A stretch of 64,000 nucleotides of DNA from positions 32,250,614-32,314,613 of the forward strand of contig OY743184.1 of assembly GCA_963555705.1 (NCBI GenBank), written 5' to 3'. Under the pieces are notes generated by a model that saw nothing but the letters and a program-made list of their open reading frames with translations, was not told the DNA's origin and did no database searches. Every line of letters starts with the position of its first letter. The first letter of the stretch is position 1. This stretch comes from Ligustrum vulgare. Taxonomy: Eukaryota; Streptophyta; Magnoliopsida; Lamiales; Oleaceae. The position numbers and the translations under genes are program-made. This document shows, piece by piece, positions 24,233 through 38,700 of this stretch.

Positions 24233-26200
24233 CAACTGATATGTTTGGATTTTTTTTTAGTTCTCATGGACCTTTGCAGGGAGGTTTAATTATCAATGAT
24301 TCTCTGAACCTGCAAATGTTTTTAAACAATTTTTTTTTTTTTTTTTAACAAACATAGCTTAAGCTTCCGGCAGTTTCATATAATATTCATTAATGATTAA
24401 GCAATTACGGATTGACAACTTTTGTACTGCTTTTACTGCACTTCATTTTTCAAGAACCGTCTCTTCGATTCTTTCTCAAGACAAATTCCCTCCCATATGA
24501 ATTGGTGATTAACTCTGGACAAAGATTGAAAAAAAAAAAAAAAACACAGAAGTATAGCACATAGCATCAATTTCAAGGCATTCATGGAGTTTTCTTTCCA
24601 CTACTGTAGCTGGTAAACCATTCACATTATTTTATAGCTGAAATTTTTTGTCTCTTATGATAGCTTCTAAATTATTTTTGCTTTGTGCAAAGGTCTTTTA
24701 TACTTGGCCAGGAAATTTACGATGAAATTGGAGTAATGTTCCCTTATTTCTAGATTTTCCCTCAAGAAGTTCAGCGGCTTGATGAGTTCTATCACTCTCA
24801 GAAATGGTTTATTTTTTTGTTCTTATTTATGTCGTGACCTTCTGTTGAATTCTTAAAATTTGAACGATATTTCTTTGATAAATTTGAATCCCTTTTTTTT
24901 TATTCTATTATGGAATGATGTTCATTTGGGCTTATGATTTTTCATTTCGAAGGGGATATTTTTAATTTCCATATTTTTAGGATTTTAACTGTACTTATGG
25001 TATGGGGATTGAAGTTCATAATTGTGTATGTGTTTGATCATATTTTTTTAGGTTTCGTTTCGTTAATATTAATTTTGGGGAAATAATTGAAAGTTTTAAT
25101 CTCAAACATTTTTTGGCAATTATTATTACAGTTTGAATAACAAAAAAAAACTAATTCTCAAATTTTTGCTATGTAAAATTGAAAATTTTATGGTGTGAAG
25201 AAGAAAGATAAAAAGGAAAAATTGAATTCTTTTGGAATGATTAAAAGGTATATGGAAAGCATTTGAGATCTATTTTTGTGTGCTGGATTTCTCTCTGGAA
25301 GGATGAAAAGTTTTTTGGATTTAATGTTAAAATGACAAGTTCTATGTTAAAATGGGATGCATTCTTACTTCCGTTTCTTAAAAATACACGCAACATGTAT
25401 AAAATGAGAAGTTGCTCAATTTTGTCTTAAGAATTTTCACCATTTTGTTGGTATCCAGCTTGGGAAAGGTTTGATAGTTTGAATCAATCTTATGTTCTAA
25501 AATTTGATTATGGCAAAAACATTTTTTACTGTGAAGCACTCCAATTACAATGTCAAATAAATAAATTCTCATATTTTTATAAATTATTTAAGTCTCTCAT
25601 TTGTAAAGTTGACATCAATAGCAAACCAAAAACTGAAGCTTCTTTGGGGTTGGAGCATCACATGCAAACTTACTTATCTGCCAATGAGCGGAGAGTGACA
25701 TGACTGCCCACCTGTTTATAAAATCTTATATAAATTATTATTACTCATGGTAAGGCATTCATGCCCTTATTTCAAACTTCTGTTAGTATGAGATTTCAAC
25801 GGGAATCACATAAGTGTTTATAACCAGAATGACAGTCAACTACATACCGCGTGAAGGTGTATCAGCTTCCAACTATTTAGAGTTATAGATTAATTCAATT
25901 TCTCTTCAATAAAATATATTTGTTTTCTCAAAAATGTTAATGAACAATGTCTAATGCAATTTTAAATATTTTCCCAACAGACACTATAATATAATATTAA
26001 TAGAAGAAATAATCTCATTTATCTCACAAAATCATGAATTTTACATTAGTATGAGCTCAACATTGTAACAACTCTACGTAAAATTGAAAAATTATATAGG
26101 GTGTTTTGATCAAACAAAATAAAAAAAGAAAAGAAGGAAAAATTTTATAGGGTGAAAAATTATATGGAACATGAAAAATTATATTATATATATATAATAT
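24233..26200. other. Non-coding region upstream of the PRP40 gene
   Basis: AT-rich with T- and A-runs and no supported gene. It must contain the promoter of the PRP40-like gene near its right end. No TATA box can be singled out in such AT-rich sequence. Confidence 0.4.
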
Positions 26201-26214
26201 TGTATAAGATAGTT

Positions 26215-26344
26215 TCCGTGCAACCACGGAGCGTCGGAACCTCACGCGGTGTAATCGACTCGGACTCGACTCACTGCCTAGGGTTTATGCATTGATTTTT
26301 ATTGCAGAAATATTGTTTAAAAAATTCAGAGATCCCTTTTAACG
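26215..26344 (+). other. Probable 5' UTR exon of the PRP40-like gene
   Basis: A GC-richer stretch stands out from the AT-rich flanks and ends in a strong donor, ACG|GTAAGT, at 26344/26345. An acceptor TATCTATAG lies at 26661-26669 before the exon that holds the ATG at 26702. The transcription start is not determinable, so the left edge is approximate. Confidence 0.55.
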
Positions 26345-26701
26345 GTAAGTCCCCGTTCTACTACGCTCAATTAGAATTTAGATATTTTATTGGTTCTCGA
26401 TAATCATATGTTATTCAATTATATTAGAGTCTCTAGACATACAAACGTTGTGTATATGATTGCCTAGTTTTGTTAGGTTAGACAAATTTTTAGGTCTAAT
26501 AAATTTGGTTCTCGTCATTTATTACGCTCCTCTCCGTTTATTTGATTATTATTTGATTTAAATTTTGAAGAAATAGAAATAATACGATTTGCTATTTATT
26601 TATTTATGTATTTTTTTTTTTCTCTTTTGTTTTTTCCGGGTTATGATACTAATGAGTTGTTATCTATAGGTTTTTAGGAAGACAGTTTATCTGCAGGAAC
26701 C

Positions 26702-29700
26702 ATGACAAGTAACCCTCCATCTTCTGGTACACAGGTAGGGTTCTGAAGAGCGTATATTTTGATTCTAGATTTTTTATCCCGTTGTAAGTACCACATGGAT
26801 TCAGATTTAGTATTTGTTTGGTTATGGACTTCTGGTAATGTTGCAGTCCTTAATAGTTTCTTATCAACTGTGATAGGCGTGGATAATCACTGTTGCAAGT
26901 TGTAGAAAAGAATGATGTTAGAGTTTGCCGCTTGAAATATCTGCTAGAAAATGGCTATCAATGTATTAAGTACCACACATTACTGTTTTTTTAATACGAG
27001 TTTTTATACAGAAAAAACATGTAGTTCTAATGTTTAACAGTTCTATTTGTTCTTTTTGAGGTTTTTAATCTCCTTTTGTGTTTCTGTTTCTTTCTCAGAC
27101 ACTTTGGCAGCCTGCAGTTGGATCCATGGCCCCTCAAAATTTTGGTCCTCCCTTTCCTATGCAAGTATGTTATATTACTCATTTTTCCTTCCATATTTGG
27201 TCTTCTTTTATTTGTGAGGTTTTTTCCTTTTTCCTTTTTCCTTCTGTATCATAATTTTACGAAGTTTATCATGATAATATTTGACACCTATTTTCCACAG
27301 TTTTGTCCACCAGCACCAACGCCACATGGACAGCCATTTATTCCTTCCTCTGCCACTCAGCAGTTTCATCCGGTTGGACACACACAATATGTAGGGTGGC
27401 CCCCTGGTCAAAGCCAACCTCCACAGTTTTCTCAACCAATGCAGCAGTTTCTGCCACAGTCTAGCCAGCCAGGGCAAACTACACCGACTTCTTATGCCCA
27501 ACCAAGTATGCCTATCACATCAATCTCGCCACAGTCTCAGCCTACTGGCCCAAGTCCTGGAGTTTCATATTCTTCACCATACACTGTAAGAAATGGGCAA
27601 GAGTTCAAATTCTTCATGTTTTTGAGAGCCATTGGCTCACTTTTGCATATTTTATATTTTTCCAGTTCACTCCATCTTTTGGCCAGCCACAGAATAGCAT
27701 GAATATGACTTCCCAATTCCAACCTGTATCCCAATTGTCTGCTCCTGTTGGCCCTACCAGCGGACAACCTTGGTTGCACTCTAGTCAGGGTGCCTCAGTC
27801 GTTGCACCATTGCAGCAAACTAGTCAGCAACCTTTGGTTACAGGCCTTACAGCTTCTACTTTGATGGTTAGTATCCTGATGTGCTTCACTTTTAATAGAA
27901 ACTTTTTCGAGTACCTTAATAAAATTATTGCGTGTTCTGTTTGGGTTGATGTGCTTCTAAAACTTCCTGATGACCGTTATATAATTCAAGCATCTGTTAT
28001 TTAGTGTTATTCAAAGATTAACTGTAATGACTTGTCTGGCTTATAGCACGCTACTGAGAAGGAAGTAAAAAACATTCTGTTCCACTTTTGGATGTTCCAT
28101 GTTTTTAGTAGATAATACAACTCCATCAGTCTTGTCCTGTAGTCTTATTTGTAAAACATAGTTCAGACATGATTTGCTTATCTAATTTTTATTGAAAAAA
28201 TCTGGAACACACACGAGTTATTTGCACAAGTTAAGGCCCAAACTGTAGTTTTTTCCCTTTATTCATTGATTAGGGCTTCTCTTTTAGTTCTATAATGATT
28301 TGTGGTATATATTGAATCATTGATCACAGCTTTTCTTTTTGTTCTTTAATGAATTGTGAACTGTAGAAAAGACCAATCTCATCTATACCCCTTCTCTCAT
28401 TTCAATCTCCTTTGGAAGAAAGACATTTTTTCCTACCCTGTATTTTTGCAAATTCAACAAAAAAATGGCATTTAGGTATGGACAACAGGATAAATTTGTG
28501 TTATTCGTGCATAAACATATTGAACGCATTCCTGATTTCCTGCACCCGGCAGGCCCCTTAATACGTAATTTCCTGCCTAAAAAGACGAAAATTGTGAAAT
28601 TATGAAAAATCCATATGGAAATTACACTTGTCTATTCTGTTTAAAAATATATTAAAAAATATTAAAAATTGTATGTTGTGGACCTATGTTTACGATGGGA
28701 CTTACTTACCATGTTGTATTTTGTTTCGACTATTCGGAAATAGAAATGTCTAGTTAAAACATGAGAGAAGTCCCTAAACAATCATCAACTGCAATTTGGA
28801 AACAACTCAATGAGATGTGTCTTTATCATTTTTCTGTTTTAATATGTAATGCTTCTTGAAAATAAATTACTCTCTATTCTTTTACTGTCATATTTATGTT
28901 CAAGTTCTATGGAACATCCTAATATTAGTTTTCTTCCAATGATGGTTCTCATTCTCCCTTACAAAGTCTAGACACTTTTGACCACTGATCAAATTTACAA
29001 CAACAAAAGGTCTCTGGGATGATTAGGTCTCCGTTTGGTGAACTTGTTTATAAACAAATTTATAAATAATACATTTCCTCAAATCAATTTTTAACATATT
29101 TTCCAAATTCACTTTTCAATCACATATTGCCCTTGCTTGAGTCCCATTATAATTTATAACATTTTTCTCTTTTTAAATTTTTAACCACACATTCTTCAAA
29201 AAATCACTATTTCAAAATACATTTTCTCCAATAATCTAGACCTTGTTCGGTGGCTTGCAAAAGGGAATTCAAATTATAATGTTGATTTATTTGTGTTTTC
29301 TAGTTAAGATGTGAGGTTAAAAATTGAAGAGAGAATGTGTGTGGTTAAAAAGTTGTATGGAAAATTGTGTAAATTAAATTTTGTGTTTTTTCAATTTAAT
29401 TCAACTAGTCGAACACAGCCCTAATTATAATGGGGCTCAAATAAGGGCCTTTTTACTTCGAAAACATAACATATTTGTTTATAAACAAAAAAGTTTTACC
29501 AAACAGAGGCTAGATAATGAAATTGTGTCTCAAATGTTTTATATTGGGAAAAAAATGGGCCTTATGTATGATAAGGTGCTATGACCTTGTATCTTGTATT
29601 ATTCGAATTATGCAATTTCTATTGTATTTTACAGAATGAGATAGATGAAAAAGAAGAAAAGAAAAGAGAACTCACTCTTGATGATCCTAAGTTCTCATAC

Positions 29701-32700
29701 CACACCATTGTGTGATCCTTATAGGGCACCCATGATAGTATCACCTGCCCTATTTTTGTTTCTTTAAGACTCTATGCCCCGTTCGGTACAACTACAAAAC
29801 TAGTGTGTTTGGTTTTGTTTAAAAATAGATTTTTTTTTTTTTTTGAAATGAATAGTGATTTTTAGGAGAATGGATGGTTGAAATTTGGTCGAAAAGTCAA
29901 ATATTATAGGCTTGACTTTTAATGGATGATTGGGATTGAGTACTGTAGAAAAAAGAGAAAATTTTAATAAAAACCAAACAAGGGCATAGATTTAATCTAA
30001 GTTAAAGTCAACATTTAATTTTAACTACACATTTTATGGAACCTACAACTTTTCAACTACACATTTCATCATTTTTTATCAAAATTTTATAAAAATTTGA
30101 TTTTTATCTATACAAACATGGGCTATATACAAATATATTTGCAAACACTAAACAAACAGTTTACCTTCATGAAACCACACAAAACATTATTGTGAAAAAA
30201 TTCAACTATGTCCGAAGTGAAAGAAAAATGCAGTATGCCTGGAAAAATTTACCTTTTCTAGTTTGTTACGTTAATTTTACATACCATCTAAATCCTACTG
30301 TTGTCTCCACCTCAATCTCCAAACTTGTATTAATCAATATCAAAACCCACCAAAGTGCAGTTTCATGCATGAGGATGCGATGGTAAAATGTAGTGTCTTT
30401 GATTGCCGATAGTAGCTGTATTGGTAAATTTGCAAGGATAAAAGAGGGGTGATAGTAAATGAGACAATTATGTTTGAAAAGTTTCCCTTGAGGTAAAGAT
30501 TTTGCGCTATGAATCTAAAATTTGTTATCGGCATTCATTGCTTGCTTATTGGCACCCTGCTACGGTGTTTAGTCATTAAATAAAATCATGCGTACAAATT
30601 ATGTTTTTAATGCTCCATCTTCTGTGTCTTGGATCCTTAACCTCTCTTGTGTAGCTATGCTTAGTTTGGTTTGGTTTAACATGTAACAAAGGATAAATGT
30701 TGAAATTAGATGATTCTGAGGACGATCTTTATCTCAATTTCACCTCCCCATTTTGTTTTTTGAGGACATCAACTTTCTAATGTCATTATTGATATAGCTT
30801 CACTTGCTAATTATTTTTGAAGATGCAGATAAATGGATTACCTTCAATTCATTTCTACAATCTTTAGAGAATCCTGTCATAATTTCTGTTTTGTAGTGCC
30901 AAATGAAATTGCCTCTCTTTTTGGCCTGATTTTTCTACACTTCAATTTTTCATTTGCTGACCTTCTCAGTCATTTCCTAGTTTGGAAGTTCACGCTGTTA
31001 ATGGTCTTAATTCCACTGAACAGATTGGTTCTGATTGGCAAGAATATCAAGCTGCTGATGGGAGGAGGTAAATTATTCACTTTGATTTCCTTCTAAAGAC
31101 TTTTCTGATTATCCAACTAATTCGATTATTAAGTCAAGATGGGGAATGGTAGACCACTATGGTTGTTTAATCTGTTTCCATTTGAATGGGAAGATTGAGC
31201 TACTGGGAATAAGCTCTAGCTTACAAGTGTTAGATTTGTTAGTCCACATATAATTTGTTGGCGCTGCATTATTTTGATTCTATGTTACTAGTGCAAATTT
31301 TATATTCATATACAAGTGTTAGATTTGTTAGTCCACATATAATTTGTTGGTGCTGCATTATTTTGATTCTATGTTACTAGTGCAAATTTTATATTCATAT
31401 ACTGAATTATTCACTTTGATTTCCTTCTAAAAACTTTTTCTGATTTTTCAAATAATTCAATTATTATGTCAAGATGGGAAATGGTAAACAACTATGGCGA
31501 TTTAATCTGTCGATTTAATCTGTTTCCATTTGAATGGGAAGATTGAGCTACTCGGAATAAGCTCTAGCTTACAAGTGTTAGATATTTTTAGTCAATATAG
31601 AATTTGTTGATACTGCATTATTATCACTCTATGTTACTAGTGCAATTTTTATGTTCATATAGTGAATTTTTAAACTATTCATATTCAATTGTCTCTGAAT
31701 TGGGTTTTTGAAAGGGAAATTGTGTTTATTCAGATACTTTTACAACAAAGTTACAAAGCAGTCTAGCTGGGAGAAGCCTCGTGAATTGATGACACCCTTG
31801 GAGGTGAGTCATTTCCTTGAAATGTTACTTTTCATAGAACTTGAGTGGTCTCTTCTATTAATGAAAATGACATTTTTTTTCCTCATTTGACGGATATCAA
31901 GATTTGTCGGCTCATGTAACTTGTTCAGTATTGTTATATGCATATATCTTCCTTTTCTTTCCACTGGTTTGTAGTTTTAATGACAAATGAGAAGACAATA
32001 GGAACTTCCCTTTATCCTCACTTTGAAGGTTGTTTCACTTTCTCAAGGCGAACAACACTTTGCTAGTAGTTTCATCTATAATAATTGGATTTAAATTTGT
32101 GTAAATCATCTCTTGATACCTCTGTTGCCTAGCATTAATATCACAATTTTTTTTTTTTTTTGGGACATGGGGAAGAGCATGCATGCATTTTGCTCTTTAC
32201 ATTTATGTACATTGATGCACATTGATGCACCTTTTTAGGGCTTTCCTTGAATTTATAACCATGTGAATAGTAGTTTAATACTCAATACAAGTCCATTTCA
32301 ATAACAAACAATTAGAGTTCTGGAAGATATCCATATTACAATTTTGTATGCTTTTGGCTATTCACTGAATGTTATGCCTAATTATGTAATTATTATTTTT
32401 TCCCTTTCTGCTTGCCGTTTGAATATTAATGTGCAGGTCCTTTGAAGGTTTAACAAATTTGTATTATTTGATTTTGTCTGTTTGTATTGGATTTGCACAT
32501 AATGCCAATTTGCAATTAGTATGATGGAAATCTGTGTTGCTCAGATTCGAGTATGGATACATATTTTTTTTCAAAATCTAGAATATGAGGACATTGCAAC
32601 AAGGACACAAAATTTTGACATAGGTGCATTAATACATCTTATATAAACTTTAAATTACTTTAGAAATTTATTATTGGTAATTATAGATGCATTTTTTTGG

Positions 32701-35700
32701 AAATATAATTGATTCTCTTTTGATTTATTTAAAGGATATAAAATATCATATTTTCGTTTAAAGGATCTGAGAAAAATTCCATACCCTTATCCCATTTCCG
32801 TGTGTCCGGGTACTTCTTAAAAAATGGAGAGTCCGAGCAACATAGATTTAAGTATATTATCATTTCTTTACTCGCAAAACATGAGTTTTTGGTACCAAAG
32901 AAGGTCTACTAGTAGAATTTTCTAGTTTCAATTAATCGTAGTGGTTAGATGGAAAAAAGTCACTCACAAGTTATGCAAAATGGATTGCCCTATCAATCTC
33001 ATATTATGACGACTTCTTAGAACCTCTGGTGTTGGTGTTGTAAACCTTAGTTTCAACCTGTGGCTGAAGATCTGGTAGATGCAATGGCTGTTGATGCCTT
33101 CTTCTCGGTGGTTGCTATATCACTAGAATTAGATAATGTGAAATAGCATAAATTATGTGATATGGAAATTAGTAATATGATTGTTCGGAAGAACAATTGT
33201 AGATTGTAGAATTCTAGATTACACTTTGTAACTAAATTGTATTGAAAGAACAACAAATATTGACAGAATAGTTCAAAGCACTCGAGAGGCCTTTGATCTC
33301 TCCTCAATATCTTCTAAAGAACTGAATGAATTCCACACACTACTCCATCCCATTTATTGACGTCTTCTATAGCTCTAGTACCCTTTCTAGCCCCACATAA
33401 CTAATTTGGAACACACTATATTGATTGAGAACTTCGCTGCCTCAATATTGGTTGTAACAGTCCCACCTTTTTTACTCCTTGCAAATGGGAATCTGATAGA
33501 GCACCACCCCGGAATCCACCTTGTCATCAAGTTGAGAACTGTTCAACCTCTAGAGTTTCTATCAGCTCATTGGATTCTTCACCTGTCACTTATGGTATAG
33601 TTGTTTGGAACAACTTGTTTCCTCTGTACTTGCTACATTGACATCATTGCATTGGAAATTAGTTTGAAATTATGATTGACGGATCTGAATTGAAGTTAGT
33701 ATGTGATTTCCAGTGGATTTGTGTAATTCATCCTTGAAATTCCTATATGATAGTCTTTAGGGGGTGTTAATAGTTGTTGGGCCCTTTACCCTTGTTTTAA
33801 TCAGGCCCGGTTTGATTTCAGCTTGCTCAAGTAAATTATTTCATTCCTTCACATGTTGGGTCCCCTCCAAATCACCGTCCAAACCAATTACAATCCATAA
33901 TTTCTCTTCGTTCCTCTTCTCCTCATTCAACCCATGTAAAGATCGCTTTTCCACAACGTGCACCAATTTCTTCTCATCCTCCAACGATGGGGATGGTAAG
34001 ATCTGGTGAATTTCAGAATTGATGGTAGTTTCGGTGAATACTACACGTTATTCCTTCTCGTCCCACTCTTTTCCCTCCCATTTCTTCAAATTTCTCCAGC
34101 AATACCGACATCTCTCTCAATCTCAAATTTCATTGTCCTAACCCTTCCCGAATCTCTAATTGTATTCCATCCATTCAAGTTTCCAGATGTCCATGTCCCA
34201 CTCGATCTGGGAGTGTCATCGTTATGTTTCTACCCTTGGTGTTGGTGCTGTAAACCTCAGTTTCTACTGATCCTGTTGTAACGATCACGAAATTCCTATA
34301 ATCTTGTCCTCATAATTTATGGCTCATATTCCGTGTGCCATTAGCTTACGTATTGTTCCCTATAGGTTGGACCCTATGATTTTCCATGTGAGGATTATAA
34401 AATCTAGAAGTGGACACCTAAGTATGATGCATATCAAGTTGGGGACGCGATATAAATCCTGATAGGGCCCAATTCCTAGGGGATAGCACGTAAGCTAATG
34501 ATGCACTGAATAGTCCCAGAGACATAGATTATGAGGGCAAAATGGGAGAAAGTCCGTGGTCGTTACACCCGTTACTGAAGATCTAGCTAATGCGGTGGCT
34601 GTTTATGCCTCCTTTGGTGGCTGCTATATCACTGGAATTAGATAGTGTGAAATAGCAGAAATTATGTGAGATGGAATTTAGTAATATGATTGTATGGATA
34701 GAACAATTGCAGAATCTAGATGACACTTTGTAACTCAATCTGTATTGAAAGAACAATAGAAATTGACAGAACAATTCAAGGCATTTGAGAGGCCTTCTTG
34801 ATCTCTCCTCAATATCTTCTATCATGAATAGGGTTTTGTCTTTTTTTTTTCAACATAAAACTTGTACTCAAAGATATTATCTGAAATCTGAATATACTCC
34901 TGTCAATGGAACGGGATGGTATGTGATGCATTGACATAGAAGTGGTGCACTATTGGTCATTTTAAGTTTTTTGTCCTTTTTATGTTGATATCTATTGGAC
35001 TGCCAATAATGATTGACCATAAGTGTTCTATAAGAAGTTAGGAATAATAACTCCTCAAACTTATTGATGTATGTTCCCAGGTTGACGAGTATTATGCTTC
35101 TGTGAACATTTGTTTCTGAAGTCGAGGTTCTACTTTAGTTCATTGGGATAGACAGCAAGGACATTCATGGATGGAATTAGGGTGTGCATGATGACTTGGA
35201 ACTGTGATGCTGTCTTCCACTGTAATTCCAATTTTTTATGTTTATTTGCTTCTAGTTGCAACCAGTTACGTATTCCCTTCATTTGAAATGTGTGTATTTT
35301 TTCTAGGGAATAATTTCTTATTTGCCATGTGTTAACATTTGGCCAGTCTCATATTTTTTATTATTTATTATGATCATTTGATCCTTAAATTTGTTAATAC
35401 AATTTTGGATGGACAGCGCAGGTGGCATATCCTTTTTCTCTCCATTTTCAATTTTATTAAATATTTTAAACATGGCTTTAACTTTGTGCATCAAATTAAT
35501 AGTGGCGCTGCAGTGCTGGAAATGTAAATACTGTCTACTTTCTTGGAAAGACTTATTGAACTTATCTGCTTGAGCATTTGTACCTTGACAGAGAGCTGAT
35601 GCCTCAACTTTTTGGAAAGAGTTCACAACTCCTGAGGGTAGAAAGTGAGTGTAATTATAGCGTTTTATGCTTAAAAATCTTTTCAACTTTTTCTGTAGTA

Positions 35701-38700
35701 AATTTCTTGACTTTGTGGATTTATATTTATGAACTTATCTAAATGGGCCTTTTACAGGTATTACTACAACAAGGAAACAAAGCAATCTAAATGGACAATA
35801 CCTGATGAATTGAAGGTTTATCACTAGAAATAATGTTCTTGTATGTTTATTCTCTTGGGCTGACTTTTGCAATATTTGCTTCCAGTTGGTCCGTGAAGAG
35901 GCTGAAAAGGAAGCTGCCAAGGGAGCACATACTAGCTCTACTGCACCAGTCTCTACTACAGTCACTTCTGTTGAACGATTATCTGCTGCTGTCACCACAG
36001 TCAGCTCTGCAAACACAACAATGTTTTCAGTCACTTCAAGCCCAGTTCCTGTTGCCTCCATCACTGATGCCAATGCTACTCCAGTGATGGTTTCTATATC
36101 ATCAGCCATCCCCACGATACACACTGCTCCCACAAGTGCGGTTGGATTGCCCTTAGCGGGAGAAACAGTGGTGCCATCACCTTCTAATTCAACACCAGTG
36201 TATGAAAATCTTTAATAGATTTGGCTCTCACAATTTGTTTCAAGACGTCCTTTCAATAGTCACTTGTTCATTTCAGGAGCAACATGGAAAGTTCACCCTC
36301 CAATGTTGAGGCTTCACTAGGTGGGGCTTCTTTGCTGGATATTGAGGTATGGGTGGCCTCTTAAGGAGTTCTATTTGCGGTTGTACTACTCATCCTATAT
36401 TAAGCAGAGTGGGAAATCTCAATAATAAGACTACATTGAATATCCAAATTTCTTTCTGCCTTTCATTTTGCACTCCCCTTGATTTGTCCTTGGAAATGTC
36501 TTTCATCTGGTGAAATTGTGGTTACTTTCCAGCTTTCAACCCTTTGCAATATGCTTGTAAAATTGGTTCATTAATTGAAGAAAATATATATGCTTGATTT
36601 AATTTTTGGAAGCAAGTAGAGAAGTACTATTACATTGGAACTTGATTATAATTACTGTAGGAGGCAAAGAAGGGAATGGCTGTTGCTGGGAAAATAAATG
36701 TAACGCCAGTGGAAGAGAGACCGTTGGATGATGAATCCATAGTATATGCTAACAAGCAGGTATGAAATTTTGAAATGCTTATGTTCACATTTGACAGAAG
36801 GAAATATATTTATGAGTTTTATATCTTCTATTCAGGAGGCAAAAAATGCATTCAAAGCACTATTAGAATCTGCAAATGTTGCGGCTGATTGGAGTTGGGA
36901 GCAGGTAAACTAAATATATTCCTCTGGTCTTCCATGTATGCCCTTGAAGTGCTATAACTGATATTGAGATGCCATATCAGGCTATGCGAGTCATAATAAA
37001 TGACAAACGATATGCTGCACTGAAAACTCTTGGTGAGCGGAAACAAGCATTCAATGAGGTAATTGACTTATTGAACAGTCTTAATTCAAAATATGTTACT
37101 ATTCTGTTCCTTTGTGTTAACTATAAATTGGTCTTTATGTTTTACTTGATAGTACTCGATGCAAAGAAAAAAATTGGAGGCTGAAGAGAGACGTCTCAGG
37201 CAGAGGAAAGTGAAGGAGGAGTTCACAAAGATGTTGGAAGTAAGCATTAAAGTACTTTCGGTATTTTGGGCTTTATAAGCATTCTTGGTGCTGTTGGTGC
37301 AATGGTTTCTTTTATTGCTACTACTATCATTTAAGCATTCAAGATGTCACGTAATGCCCTTTTATGTGCCAATATCTTTCTTTCAAGACAATCCTTCATT
37401 TTGTGCTTCTGAGATCAATAACATTTATGCATTAGACAGTCAGTGTGACATGTAGATAGCCAACAATATAGTAATTGCATAAGTTGAAAAGGAAAAAACT
37501 ATGTTGGTAAGAGAACAAATGGACAACACTTTATTAATTACTTCATTATTATTTAACTATCACACACGGACAACGTTTTTTTAATTACTTCACTATTATT
37601 TAACCGTTGGGCTAAGTTGGCAATAAAACTTCTTTAGCTTTTGCATTTACCTAACCATTCTCTTTGCATTGTGTCTCATTGGATGAATAATTTGAGTTGT
37701 TAATTTCTTCCTAGGAATGTGAAGAACTTACATCATCCAGCCGCTGGAGGTACGTCTCTTTTTTACTTAGATGACAGGTAAAAGAGGAGTGTCTTATTGA
37801 ATCTTTTATATCAACCAGCAAAGCTGTGGTAATGTTCGAAGGTGATGAGCGTTTCAAGGCTGTTGAGCGAGAAGCAGATCGTGAGGATCTGTTTAGGAAC
37901 TACTTGGTAGATCTTCAGAAAAAGGTAAACTGTTATTGTCATGATTGCGATTGTTGTGGTCAGATTAGATTAATTATTTATACCAATTTATATTTCTGTG
38001 TCATCAATGTGCGACAAATGAAATAGATCATTTCTTTTTCTTCTTTTAAGCTTGTTAAAGAGGGCTATGAGTATGTAATTTCTGTTTTCTTGTGGGTTGG
38101 GGTGGGGTTGGAGATGGAGGTGGAGGGTCAATTAAATGAGGAAAAATAGGAAGTCTGTCCATAATTATCCGATTACTTCCATAGCTGGTCTCTGAATATG
38201 CTCATAATTCTTGCATATATATGGTCCTTTAATGTATCAATTGTGCACAAGTTCAGGAAAAGGCAAAGGCTCAAGAGGAGCATCGACGGAATAGATTGGA
38301 GTTTAGGCAATTTCTGGAAACCTGTGCCTTCATCAAGGTATACATCTTGCTTTCTCTTTCTTGCCCTTCTGTATATCCATTTGAAATGTTTGGCCTTTGC
38401 AATTAAATTGTTTATTGTCTGTAGGTTGACAGCCAGTGGCGGAAAGTTCAAGATCTCTTGGAAGATGATGAAAGATGCAGACGCCTTGATAAAATAGACC
38501 GCCTCGATATTTTTCAGGTAAATGATTAAGCATAATGGGACCATCAGTTATCTTGTTCTTGGTTTAGAATTGCAATTCCTTAATCATATATTAGATTATT
38601 CTCTTCTCTTTTTTCTCTCCTTTTCCCTCTCTTTATTCACGAGAGTTGGATAATTTTTTAGTGTGTTTCAGCTTATCCCTATCTTTAGCGTTTGACCTAT

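Noticed and set aside
26216..26232. CCGTGCAACCACGG hairpin near the PRP40 5' UTR as a Helitron end
   Set aside because: The stem is only 5 bp, no CTAG or CTRR follows within a few bases, and the sequence fits the GC-richer 5' UTR exon.
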